From Flavobacterium collinsii (lineage in GTDB: Bacteria; Bacteroidota; Bacteroidia; Flavobacteriales; Flavobacteriaceae), in contig NZ_CADCST010000136.1 of assembly GCF_902804485.1 (NCBI RefSeq), positions 1-50,517 of the forward strand: 50,517 nt of DNA, given 5' to 3'. The notes under the pieces were generated by a model. That model worked only from the letters and a program-made list of their open reading frames with translations. It did no database searches and was not told the DNA's origin. A program made the translations under genes and the position numbers. Each line of letters starts with the position of its first letter. Position 1 is the first letter of the stretch. Positions 33,802 to 42,955 of the stretch are shown here, piece by piece.

Positions 33802-34947
33802 ATGAAAACGAAAACGATAACAGGCAGTATCAGACTGCCAAAAAATAAAAAGGTTATGCAGACTATACAGACATTTAGGGACATGGGCAGAAAACGCAGA
33901 CCGGCTTGCAGATGCGCAGGAAGTAAAAAACAGTCCAAACAGTTCGGCTCCGCTCGACCTTTTGCCGATGGTTTTTTAAGGCATTCCTTTCTGCCTTTAT
34001 TCGAAATGGGTAAAAAAATACCAAACCAAAATCAGATGGAAAAAAATTTTTTCAGTTCGCTTGCCCTGCTGACAAGACTGTATGGTTTTGAAGTTTTGGA
34101 CACCACAGGCAAATCCTATCCCTATAACATACTCTTGGCACATTCAGATGCTCAGAAACAGCTAAATAGTTTGGGTTGCGATATTGAATTGTCCATTATG
34201 CAGGATGATGATGGAAGTGTAAAATTAGCAACCAAACATAGTTATAATACATGCAATACCCTGTACTATATTCCTGTACTGCCCCTGTACAGGCTGTTGC
34301 AAAACAGGAAACAAAAACAAACCGCAGAATTACTGCTCTCTGTTTTTGCCTATCTCTACCATATTGCAGGGATTCCCTATTACAGGGAAGACAGCAGTTG
34401 TCTGTATTTCCATTATGAATGTATGGAAGAATGGCTCATTGATGAATTGGAGGATGAAGAGTGCCAAGGCGGAAATAGTATGATTTCAGAATTAAACACG
34501 GCTTCTTATTATGGAGATGTGATGCACCGTAAAATGTACAATCCGTATCATTTAAACGTCTTTCAAAAACGTATCGACAGTTATAAATCCAATACTGATT
34601 TTGAAAAAGACTGTCTGAGTGTTGCTAAGCAGGCATTGGCACTAATGATCGAATATCCTGCGGGCACTATTTTTCAAAGTACATCAAATCGGGAATTTGA
34701 AAGCGAGGAAGGAATTATAAGGGCAGAACAGTACATTTCTTTTATCGCAGATACCGATGGAGCACTTTATGAAAATATTGCACGGGTAATCAATGATGAA
34801 TTTAATGAATGCTCCGAAATAGAAGAACCGACACTCCTGCAAATTTATGATGCCCAAAACGAATTAACGCAAAAAGCGCTAGATTTTGAACACAGATTGT
34901 TTCCGCTTTTAAATGATGTATGCACCCTTTTAAACAATATGCCATGA
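33802..34947 (+). CDS. PRTRC system protein F
   Basis: The 381-residue protein fits the position and size of PRTRC protein F. The N-terminus is basic with clustered Cys (PACRCAGSKKQSKQFG); then come FLRHSFLPLFEMG, ALLTRLYGFEVLD and a middle of mixed helices (YIPVLPLYRLLQNRKQKQT). No catalytic motif was recognised. The assignment rests on gene order and family resemblance, so it is less certain than C or ThiF. The stop overlaps the next start (ATGA at 34944-34947). Confidence 0.75.
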   Translation: MKTKTITGSIRLPKNKKVMQTIQTFRDMGRKRRPACRCAGSKKQSKQFGSARPFADGFLRHSFLPLFEMGKKIPNQNQMEKNFFSSLALLTRLYGFEVLDTTGKSYPYNILLAHSDAQKQLNSLGCDIELSIMQDDDGSVKLATKHSYNTCNTLYYIPVLPLYRLLQNRKQKQTAELLLSVFAYLYHIAGIPYYREDSSCLYFHYECMEEWLIDELEDEECQGGNSMISELNTASYYGDVMHRKMYNPYHLNVFQKRIDSYKSNTDFEKDCLSVAKQALALMIEYPAGTIFQSTSNREFESEEGIIRAEQYISFIADTDGALYENIARVINDEFNECSEIEEPTLLQIYDAQNELTQKALDFEHRLFPLLNDVCTLLNNMP

Positions 34948-35552
34948 AAGATATAACCCAAAAATTCGGAAGCCTATACAATCCCGTAAAAGCCTTTGTA
35001 GTCTATCAGAAAGATACCGCTGAAAAATCCATTTATGTGGAAGCCTATAACATGGATAAAAATGGCTGTCCCATAAATGCCCATCCCTTAAGCCTTAAAG
35101 AAAGTACACAGCTTGCCAGTGCCCTTGATACCTCAGACGAACTCACACGTAAATTTCTAAAGCCATCAGGACTGTTACCTAAAAATGTACTGCACCTCAA
35201 TCCCGAGCACGATGGTTCTGCTATTTGGTACACCCCTGCTCAAAAAGTCATTTTATTTTTTGTGGAAAGTTTAGGGATTACAAACGGCGATGCATTCGTA
35301 CCGCCTTTGCTTTGGAAAGCCTCTAAAAGTACCCTTTATATTTATGCAATAGATAACGAAACGCAGATAAACGAACAGACTAAGTTATATCATGCACCCT
35401 TTTTTAATGTATACACCGATGGCAGGGTCTGTATGGGTACGGTATCTATAAACATAAAATCCAACTGCCACTTGGAAGAGTTTATTGCGCTGTGGGAACA
35501 GTATTTTTTAACAGCTATTTCAGTCATCTCATTGGAAGTAAAAGTCCTGTAA
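34944..35552 (+). CDS. PRTRC system protein B, frame interrupted at a T-tract
   Basis: ATG 34944 (overlapping the F stop by 4 bp) is preferred to 34920. The zero frame gives 202 residues with typical PRTRC B features (YNPVKAFVVYQ, WKASKSTLYIYAI) but ends in the out-of-family tail TAISVISLEVKVL. Reading on in the -1 frame from 35510 gives NSYFSHLIGSKSPVKGN ... LWQKLVG, which looks like the true C-terminus. That frame stops at 35657-35659, overlapping the ThiF start (ATGA), for 238 residues in all. The switch point is T TTT TTA at 35504-35510. Either one T has been lost, or the ribosome slips -1 here. No strong downstream stem was seen. Confidence 0.82.
   Translation: MKDITQKFGSLYNPVKAFVVYQKDTAEKSIYVEAYNMDKNGCPINAHPLSLKESTQLASALDTSDELTRKFLKPSGLLPKNVLHLNPEHDGSAIWYTPAQKVILFFVESLGITNGDAFVPPLLWKASKSTLYIYAIDNETQINEQTKLYHAPFFNVYTDGRVCMGTVSINIKSNCHLEEFIALWEQYFLTAISVISLEVKVL
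35504..35510 (+). other. candidate -1 slippery heptamer / homopolymer indel site in PRTRC B
   Basis: T TTT TTA in the zero frame fits the X XXY YYZ rule exactly. One extra T would also restore the frame, so a mutation or sequencing error in the T6 run is the simple alternative. Confidence 0.6.
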
Positions 35553-35655
35553 AAGGGAACATTATTCAGCTTTGGCAGAAACTTGTGGGTAGTGCCAAAC
35601 CGTTTCAAATAAAATCCTTACTCAAAAATGATTTAACCATTAAAAATACACTATC

Positions 35656-36459
35656 ATGAACACTCAAAAAACAATGCATTACACACACAATTACCTGATA
35701 AACCCGACTAATCCCATAACGGTAAATCTCATTGGCGCAGGAGGAACAGGAAGCAGGATGCTGACCGAACTCGCAAGAATGAACCACAGCCTTATCGCTT
35801 TGGGTCATGCAGGATTGCAGGTTCATTTATTTGATGATGATGTGGTTACTCAGGCCAATCAGGGGCGACAGCTTTTTGCAGATGCTGAGGTTGGACTGCC
35901 CAAAGCCGTGGCACTCATCAACCGCACCAACCGTTTTTTCGGCACGAACTGGAAAGCAGTAACCGAGCAGTTCGCAGTAGCGAATCTGAAATCACTTCCC
36001 AATCGTGGCAGGGCAAATCTGTACATCAGTTGTGTGGATACCATATCAGCACGTTTTGATATTGCAGATTTTCTGCTGAATTGTAATGGAAACAGCGATT
36101 TTGAGCGTACCAAATCACTCTATTGGATAGACCTCGGCAATGCCCAAAATACTGGACAGGCGATACTTTCTACCATCAGCGAAATCCAACAGCCTGATTC
36201 CAAACTATATAGGACTGTGCCGAGTCTTCCAATGGTAACAGATGAATTTAAGGAATTACTCGAAGTACAGAGCGATAAAAATGAGCCGAGCTGTTCCCTT
36301 GCCGAGGCACTTGAAAAACAGGATTTGTTTATTAACAGTACACTTGCTAGTATGGGGGCATCGCTTTTATGGAAGCTCTTTCGTGAAGGGATGATCTCCC
36401 AAAGGGGATTTTTTCTGAATTTAGGAAGTTTTAAATCAGAACCCATAATGGTGGGCTGA
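35656..36459 (+). CDS. PRTRC system ThiF-family (E1-like) protein
   Basis: The 267-residue protein has the adenylating Rossmann motif NLIGAGGTGSRMLTELARM (about 23-41) and the aspartate-rich HLFDDDVVTQANQGRQLF (about 57-74), typical of ThiF/E1 enzymes. It also has DTISARFDIADFLL. No cysteine in a recognisable E1 catalytic position could be assigned. It would activate a small protein partner by AMP transfer, and PRTRC C is the only candidate in the operon (inference). This ends the PRTRC operon; no ParB, A or D gene follows in this window. Confidence 0.9.
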   Translation: MNTQKTMHYTHNYLINPTNPITVNLIGAGGTGSRMLTELARMNHSLIALGHAGLQVHLFDDDVVTQANQGRQLFADAEVGLPKAVALINRTNRFFGTNWKAVTEQFAVANLKSLPNRGRANLYISCVDTISARFDIADFLLNCNGNSDFERTKSLYWIDLGNAQNTGQAILSTISEIQQPDSKLYRTVPSLPMVTDEFKELLEVQSDKNEPSCSLAEALEKQDLFINSTLASMGASLLWKLFREGMISQRGFFLNLGSFKSEPIMVG

Positions 36460-36470
36460 TGCCCGCCGCC

Positions 36471-36504
36471 CCGCAATTGGCTTCCTTTGGTCTGGCAATT
36501 GCGG
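36471..36504. repeat. inverted repeat at the end of the PRTRC operon
   Basis: CCGCAATTG (36471-36479), 16-nt loop, CAATTGCGG (36496-36504). It is GC-richer than its surroundings and preceded by GCCCGCCGCC. It may end transcription of the ThiF gene or be a conserved element feature. Confidence 0.45.
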
Positions 36505-36522
36505 AGCGCTTTAAAATGGAAC

Positions 36523-36575
36523 AACATCGTTAATTATATTGCTCATTACCCAATCGCAATATAATTAACGATGTT
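36523..36575. repeat. 20-bp perfect inverted repeat with 13-nt loop
   Basis: AACATCGTTAATTATATTGC (36523-36542) and its exact reverse complement (36556-36575). The long, AT-rich, mismatch-free stem lacks a long T-run, so it is not a standard terminator. It lies 65 bp after the ThiF stop at the apparent edge of the element backbone. It could be a recombination or protein-binding site. Confidence 0.6.
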
Positions 36576-37324
36576 TGTGTTTTACTATTTTGGACACTTT
36601 CGATAATTGTTATGCAAACCAAAAGCGGATACACAATTGAGAATCTTCGCAAACTGTCAATTATCACGATACTACAGGCAAGGAATTTAAACTAGGATAA
36701 AATTATTCTTACGTGAATTGGAGATTCATATAATGTGCAACCCTCAGAAGAATTAGACTCAATATTTGGAGCTTTCTATGCTATTAATTTATCTCCCAAA
36801 ATAGTACTTAGAAATCTAACGAAGCTTGCAGAATTTAAGATGTTGCCACTAGACAGTTGTACAAGAATGGTCTTGATGGTGCAGACGATTTTTAATGTGC
36901 TTTGCATTAGGGTAAGAAAACATCGTTTTAAATTAAATCAATAATTTTTAGAATTTCAAAACCAAAATGATTTTACACTAAAAAAGAAAAACCAATTATA
37001 GCTAATATCATAATTATAAAAAAAACTTACATACAAATTACATTTAATTCGTTTGTATTTATTGTCAATTTGAGCAAACTTCAAATTTAAATTAAGTTTT
37101 TCTTCATCAACGATATTTTTACATTTATCTTTCATTATTTCAAATATATTAAATAGCTTAAATTATATTTTACTGATTTTCGTAACTGAAGATTATTTTA
37201 ATATAAATTAAAATTATATACTGAGGGACAAATTATTAGGCAACTATAAAAAGTAACTAAAAATTAAAGCTATTTATATAAATTTTAAGATAGTAAATCA
37301 AAAGTATACGAATCAATTAAGAAA
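36576..37324. other. intergenic region without recognised gene
   Basis: The sequence is very AT-rich. One open frame (36735-36944) starts at GTG and gives no recognisable protein. No tRNA or clear integrase site was found, although the end of the mobile element could lie here. Confidence 0.4.
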
Positions 37325-37570
37325 TTAGCTGCTATTTATATTTATAAGCCTTTTAATAGTTATAAAACATTTATCTGTAGCTGCATCTAAAATTATAAAG
37401 CCTTGACTATCCAATACTATTAATGCTTCTAAAACTAATGCCTGATTGGTTCGCTGTATCAATATACTCCCTTCCAGTACACCAGATAAAGGAATAACTA
37501 ACTCAGCCAAATCTTCTAAGAAGTAGCTTTTTTTTAGGGTTTTGTGCCAGTACATTAAGATTTTTTTCAA
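37325..37570 (-). CDS. hypothetical small protein
   Basis: This 81-residue frame has a plausible, evenly mixed composition (LAELVIPLSGVLEGSILIQR, LVLEALIVLDSQGFIILDAA) and no known motif. It is flanked by long AT-rich non-coding DNA on both sides. It may be a real gene or a remnant. Confidence 0.45.
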   Translation of the reverse strand: MKKILMYWHKTLKKSYFLEDLAELVIPLSGVLEGSILIQRTNQALVLEALIVLDSQGFIILDAATDKCFITIKRLININSS

Positions 37571-37943
37571 AAATATTAAACGGCTTATACATAAAATAGC
37601 TTTTAATTTAAGGAAAATAAAATAATTTCATTTAGAGAACTTATCCCAAGGAAAATCTTCCCGTGAAAAACAATATCAAAAAATGAATTTACTTATAATT
37701 TACATAATTAATTATAAAAATTAAAAAGACATTAAATCATCTGGCAAAATAATTTTGTACTAAAATTGGCAAACCAAATATTTTATTATTTAAAGTAATT
37801 GAACCTGTTTTAAAATAAATTTTGCCGTTTAATTTTAACTAGTTGATTTAAAATATTTATTGAATCCAAAATAATTCTTTCATTTACAACTCATCAATAT
37901 TTTTCAAGTAATAATCTGCCTGTTTCAATAATCCTGATTTATC
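37571..37943. other. AT-rich intergenic region, nothing recognised
   Basis: No ORF, strong hairpin or repeat was seen between the hypothetical gene and the photolyase remnant. Confidence 0.4.
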
Positions 37944-39413
37944 TTATGGCTTCATTTTATGCCATACTTTATACATCATTCCAATCCTTGGATTATTACC
38001 AAGCTTATCTTCATGTCTATCATAAAAGTTCCAATACAAACTATTGAAAGGGCATGCTTTGTCCACCGTTTTTTTTGCTTTATTATAAAAGCAGGTACCG
38101 CAGTAATGACTCATTTTATCAATATAGGCGGCTGAACTTGTATACGGTTTTGTACCAACAATGCCGCCATCTGCAAACTGACTCATCCCTCGCGTATTGG
38201 TAATTTCAACCCAATCAAAAGCATCTATATAAATACCAAGATACCAGGCATCAACTGCGTCTGGATCAATTCCTACCAAAAGGGCAAAATTTCCGGTAAT
38301 CATGAGGCGTTGAATATGATGTGCTTAGGCATAGTCTAAGGATTGATTAATGGCATCTTTAAGACAATTCATCTTTGTTTTTCCTGTCCAGAACCATTTG
38401 GGTAATTTTTGATGATGATTGAAAAAATTCAGAGAAGCAAATTCAGGCATTTTGAGCCAGTAAATACCCCGCATGTACTCACGCCAACCAATGATCTAAC
38501 GCACGAAACCCTCTATTTGGTTATACTGAATTTCATCAGGACGCTTTTTCCATTCTTCAATAGCTCTCTGAACAACTTCTTTAGGCGAAATCATTTTTAC
38601 ATTCATAGAAAATGAAATTCTAGAGTGATATAAAGACCATTCGTTTGGCATCATGGCATCCTGGTAACTTCCAAATAAATGAAGGCACTCTGCGAGAAAA
38701 AAATCTAACAATTGCAAGGATTCCTTTCTGTTTATGGGCCAGAAAAAGTCTTTTGAATCAATTGTTCCTATTGTCTTTATACTAGTTTTATTAATTTCTT
38801 CAAAAATATCCGAAAGATCAGTATTAAAAACAAATGGTGTAATTGGCTTGTGGTTTTTGGGTATTTTTTTTCGGTTATCACTGTCATAATTCCATTGACC
38901 TGTAAGCGGCTTGCCTCCTTCCATAAGAATATTATGTTTGGTTCGCATGGCTCTGTAAAAACTTTCCATCATATATGTTTTCTTTCCCTCAAAAAAGGCT
39001 CCCAATTCATTACGGGAAGTGTAAAAATGTTCCGAATCAAATGACTTGCCCGAAATTGATTTGGCAATTTTTTTCAAAACCAAATCAACCCTATATTCGT
39101 CAGGTAATTGATATTCAAAATCAGTGAAATTATAATTAGAAATTAGACTTTCACAATTTTTATCGAAGGATTGCAAATTGTCTTTATCATTCAATTTAAT
39201 ATAAATAACCTGATGATTATTCGATTTTAATTCTGAGCAAAAAGCACGCATAGCAGCAAAGATTCCAACTACTTTTTGAATATGATGCGTTGCATAATCC
39301 GTTTCAGAACGAATTTCCATCATGACATAGAATACAGAATCATCAACAGTATTAAACCAGGAATGATTACTATTGAGCTGATCGCCAAGAATAAGTCTTA
39401 AAGTTTTATTCAT
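37944..39413 (-). pseudogene. FeS-type bacterial photolyase/cryptochrome with two in-frame stops
   Basis: One continuous frame of 489 codons encodes a cryptochrome/photolyase-like protein of the bacterial (6-4), FeS-BCP type. The N-terminal domain begins MNKTLRLILGDQLNSNHSWF; the C-terminal half has GWREYMRGIYW, AHHIQRLMITGNFALLVGI, and the cysteines CGTCFYNK and ACPFNSLYWNF that bind the cluster. The frame is unbroken, but TAG at 38498-38496 replaces a residue just before IIGWREY (likely Gln) and TAA at 38327-38325 replaces one in DYA-AHHIQ (likely Tyr). Thus the gene is a recent pseudogene, unless stops are read through. It lies in a light/DNA-repair-like cluster with the flavin reductase, DUF2452 and TIGR03643 genes. 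Confidence 0.85.
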
Positions 39414-39586
39414 TTTATTTACTACTTCTGCATTTATTACTGCAGTATTTTACTTCATTTCAAACTTTTTCCTTCTTTTTTCGCCATGCAGATATTCTTT
39501 GGCAGACTATACCGATTTTGTTCGTCATCTGTAAAACTCAGATCCCGTTTAAACGATGTGATATTTACTTTTTTTTATGTTTAATT

Positions 39587-40240
39587 TTACAGCAGTGAGT
39601 TGATTTCCTTATTGGGTTTTGCATATCTCAACCGGTCCATCTGTATCGTTTTATGATAGCTGTCAAGACCTGAGCAGGTTATAGTATTGGCTTTTTCTAA
39701 ATTTACAAAACCATCATTGCTTAGGCAGTCCTCAGCAATAAAAATTTCAACGATTTCGCCAATAATCAAACTCGTATTATTAATTGCAAGGTCTATTTTC
39801 TCTTTAAATTCAATGCCTAATTGTATGTTACTTTCCTGCACAAAAGGAGCGAAAAAATCATTTTTATATTCTTTACTCAATCCTGTAGCTTCAAATTCTG
39901 AAACGTCTCTATCGTATCTCGCCGATGTCTGATGCGCTTGTCTGTAAATGCTTTCGTTGATATGATTTATCGTATAAAAACCGGTATCGAGAATATTTCT
40001 CATAGAATCACGCTCGGGCGGACTCGGACGAAAAATCATTCCTAAGAGTGGTGGATTGGCACCAATATGAAAAAATGAACTAAAAATAGACAAGTTGGTG
40101 TTTCCCTGCATATCTGAAGTTCCAACCAAGGCCACACTTTTAAAACCACCAAGGCTGTTTATGAGATGTACAACAATCTGTTTTTCCATTTTTTCAAGAT
40201 CACTGGTTTTAAAATTTAACTTATTTTTCATCTGTTTCAA
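39587..40240 (-). CDS. flavin reductase-like FMN-binding split-barrel protein
   Basis: The 217-residue protein has the split-barrel flavin reductase pattern: TNLSIFSSFFHIGANPPLLGMI (about 47-68), FRPSPPERDSMRNILDTGFY and SEFEATGL. It binds FMN and probably reduces it or acts as an FMN-dependent oxidoreductase. A second Met (40231) is an alternative start. It lies 6 bp downstream of the DUF2452 gene and so is in its operon; in flavobacteria these genes often go with photolyases. Confidence 0.9.
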   Translation of the reverse strand: MKQMKNKLNFKTSDLEKMEKQIVVHLINSLGGFKSVALVGTSDMQGNTNLSIFSSFFHIGANPPLLGMIFRPSPPERDSMRNILDTGFYTINHINESIYRQAHQTSARYDRDVSEFEATGLSKEYKNDFFAPFVQESNIQLGIEFKEKIDLAINNTSLIIGEIVEIFIAEDCLSNDGFVNLEKANTITCSGLDSYHKTIQMDRLRYAKPNKEINSLL

Positions 40241-40246
40241 ATTGTA

Positions 40247-40663
40247 TTAAAAAACACTCGTTCTATGCGTTATCAGGATCCATTTTTTATCACTGTTAAG
40301 TCTAAAAGTACCCACATATTCATTAGTCCATTCTTCCGGTGCAATTAGCGAGAGAAAATTAAAACCATCTGCATCTTTATATAAATGATAAATTTCCCCA
40401 ACAATGGGTTCAAAAGAAAATCTGGCATTGTACACCAGTTTATTCCACTGAAATTCTTCGATTAAATTTTGATATTGAACTTTTAATTCATTGAATTTAC
40501 TTTCGAATTCTTTGTTTACCTTATGGATACCCATGGTTTTCCAGCCTGCCAAATCATCCGCTTTTATTACTGGCGCACCAACACTTGTAGCATACGGCAA
40601 GAGGTGTGCATTATAACCATACTCGTCAGAAAATACTATATTGTCTGGTTTATCTTTTTTCAT
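40247..40663 (-). CDS. DUF2452-family protein
   Basis: The protein reads MKKDKPDNIVFSDEYGYNAH, VGAPVIKADDLAGWKTMGIH, FSFEPIVGEIYHLYKDADG and FLSLIAPEEW, typical of DUF2452, a family without known function found beside flavin reductase and photolyase genes. ATG 40663 is preferred; 40672 would add three residues. It is in an operon with the flavin reductase (6 bp) and the gene upstream at 40682. Confidence 0.85.
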   Translation of the reverse strand: MKKDKPDNIVFSDEYGYNAHLLPYATSVGAPVIKADDLAGWKTMGIHKVNKEFESKFNELKVQYQNLIEEFQWNKLVYNARFSFEPIVGEIYHLYKDADGFNFLSLIAPEEWTNEYVGTFRLNSDKKWILITHRTSVF

Positions 40664-40681
40664 TAGATGCATCTATTTTTC

Positions 40682-40987
40682 TTATCGTTTAGAGGTTTTA
40701 TTATTTGAAATGGCTCTTTGTCTGCTGCATTTAAAACGATCAATTTCGGCGGGACGTTTTGCTGAATGTTTCGTTTTGCAATTCTCAACACGTTTGCGCC
40801 ATAATTTATAACTGCTAAATTTCAGTTCTTTTTTCATTAAAGCCTTTACGTCAGCTTCTGATAAATTAAATTGAAACTTTATGGCATCAAAAGTGGTTCT
40901 GTCTTCCCATGCCATTTCTATAATTCGGTCAATCTGGACTAAATCTAATTTACTATTGTCGATATTTACAATAATTGATTTTATCAT
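40682..40987 (-). CDS. TIGR03643/DUF2805-like small protein
   Basis: The 101-residue basic protein contains IDRIIEMAWEDRTTFDAIKF, LSEADVKALMKKELKFSSYK and LWRKRV, matching the TIGR03643 (DUF2805) family. The HTH-like helices suggest nucleic-acid binding, but no function is established. It is the first gene of the putative operon 40987 to 37944 (TIGR03643, DUF2452, flavin reductase, photolyase). Confidence 0.85.
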   Translation of the reverse strand: MIKSIIVNIDNSKLDLVQIDRIIEMAWEDRTTFDAIKFQFNLSEADVKALMKKELKFSSYKLWRKRVENCKTKHSAKRPAEIDRFKCSRQRAISNNKTSKR

Positions 40988-41276
40988 ATTTATTCTGTTT
41001 AATGTTTTTTAAATATAGTTAAACAAAAATACGTATTTTTATATTTAAATGAATATTAAAATTGAAATACAGTGAATTTTGAATTCAAATTAGTATTTAC
41101 AAAATAGAAGATGCTTTTTTAGCCAATTGTAAACAAAAAATTGACATTAATTACACACTATGTTTATAAAAACTCAAACAAGCTTCTGCTTTGACAGAGA
41201 ATTACTTAGGATATTGAAATTATGAAATAGTTTTAAATTTTTATATAACTAAATAGTTGATAAACAAAGTAGCTTC

Positions 41277-42809
41277 GTGAAAAATCTAATGATACCACCG
41301 ATGTACGATAATGTAATGCTTTTGAAAGACATAGTGGATAATGCCCCTATACCTATCGCCGTTTATGTAGGAGAAGAACTTACAGTAGAATTAGCAAATC
41401 CTTCCATGATTAAAACCTGGGGTAAAGGGGATCAGGTAACTGGAAAAAAATATCTGGATATTTTACCGGAAATTCAAAATCAGAATATATCTGAAGAGGC
41501 ATTTGCAGTTCTTAAAACAGGAATCTCTTTTCATGCGAAGGATAAAAAAGTAGATTTGGTTATAAATGGTTCAATGAAAAGCCATTATTTTAACTATAGT
41601 TTCATTCCCCTTTTTGACAAAGAAGCGAAAGTATATGGCATAATGGATACAGGGGTTGATGTTACTGATCTTCAATTAGCTAAGCTGCAGGTGCAAATTG
41701 CAGAAGAAAGGTTGAGGATCGCTATTGAGTCATCCGGTATGGGAACCTATGAAATAGACCTTGAAACAAAAGAAATAAAAACCTGTGGGAATTTCAATTC
41801 TATCTGGTCTATTGACTCGTATAACTGTGAGAAACAATTAATAGAAAAATTACATCCTGAAGATTTAGCTGTGCGCGAAAAAGCATATAAAGAAGCTGAA
41901 ATTACTGGAAAAATGTGTTACGAAGCAAGAATTGTTAATGATGACAAATCTCATAAATGGGTTAAAATTAACGGCAGAATCATAAAAGATGAAAATGGTA
42001 CTCCAGCCGCCATTATTGGAATCATTCAGGATATTCAGGAACATAAAAGATTTGAAGAAGAATTGAAAAAACAAGTTGCTGAAAGTACGCAGGAATTGCA
42101 AAGATACAATGATGATCTCCTGCATTTTGCCAACGTGGTTAGCCATGACTTAAATGAACCTGTTCGAAAAATCAAAATTTTTAATAGTCTGCTAAGAAAT
42201 GAACCACAAACTGATTTTAATGAAAATTCAAAAAAATATCTTAATAAAATAGACCAATCAGCAGAAAGAATGCAAACTACCATAGAAGGGATTCTTGCTT
42301 ATTCTACTCTGGATAAAAAAACGCAGGTTGTAGAACTAATAAATCTAGATGAGGTAATAGAAAATATTAAAATAGATTTAGAATTGATCATAAAAGAAAA
42401 AGGCGCAATATTAGTCATAAGTAAGCTTCCAAAAATTGAAGGAGCTCCTATACTAATACAGCAGCTTTTTTATAATCTAATTAGTAATGAATTAAAGTTT
42501 TAAAAAGCAGATTTACCTCCAAGAGTGATAATATCCTCAATAATGTCGAACCGCAATGGTCAGGACTTGCTGGAAATAAGTATCAAAGATAATGGTATTG
42601 GTTTGGATTCAGCTAATTATGAAAAGATTTTTACAGCCTTTGAAAGACTACATTCCAAAGATCAGTTCGAAAGAAACGGACTTGGGCTTGCTCTTTGCAA
42701 AAAAATAGTAAAAAGACACAATGGCAATATTAAGGTAATATCAGAGCTGGACAATGGAGCCGAATTTATTGTGTCAATCCCTTTAAAACAGTTAAAAGCA
42801 GCCATTTAA
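41277..42809 (+). pseudogene. PAS-domain sensor histidine kinase interrupted by one stop
   Basis: One frame of 510 codons encodes two PAS/PAC-like domains (about 15-135 and 140-260), a HisKA dimerisation domain (VVSHDLNEPVRKIKIFNSLL with the phospho-His, about 285-305) and a HATPase_c domain (SIKDNGIGLDSANYEKIF, GNGLGLALCKKIVKRHNG-type). TAA at 42501-42503 interrupts LISNELKF-KADLPPRV, where homologues have Ser (TCA). Without suppression the product lacks most of the ATP-binding domain and cannot be a kinase. The start is GTG 41277 or ATG 41289. Confidence 0.85.
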
Positions 42810-42891
42810 AACTTAAATATTTTTGAAATTAATTGTATCATTTATACAATCTTGAAATAGGAACAACACAAGCTTCAAGAGATTAATAAAT

Positions 42892-42924
42892 AAAGCTCCA
42901 AAATAGAAAATACTTTGGAGCTTT
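42892..42924 (-). terminator. terminator of the linear amide hydrolase
   Basis: AAAGCTCCAAA (42892-42902), loop, TTTGGAGCTTT (42914-42924). The A/T-rich flank on the left gives a U-run on the minus strand. It lies 32 bp downstream of the hydrolase stop. Confidence 0.75.
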
Positions 42925-42955
42925 GCCTTTAGTTTACTCTTATTAAAATTTTATT

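Noticed and set aside
31309..36459. Prophage
   Set aside because: SSB and DUF932 occur in phages, but no structural, terminase or lysis genes are present; relaxase and PRTRC genes indicate a conjugative or mobilizable element.
36735..36944. Open frame of 69 codons after the PRTRC operon
   Set aside because: GTG start in AT-rich DNA with no recognisable protein and no supporting signals.
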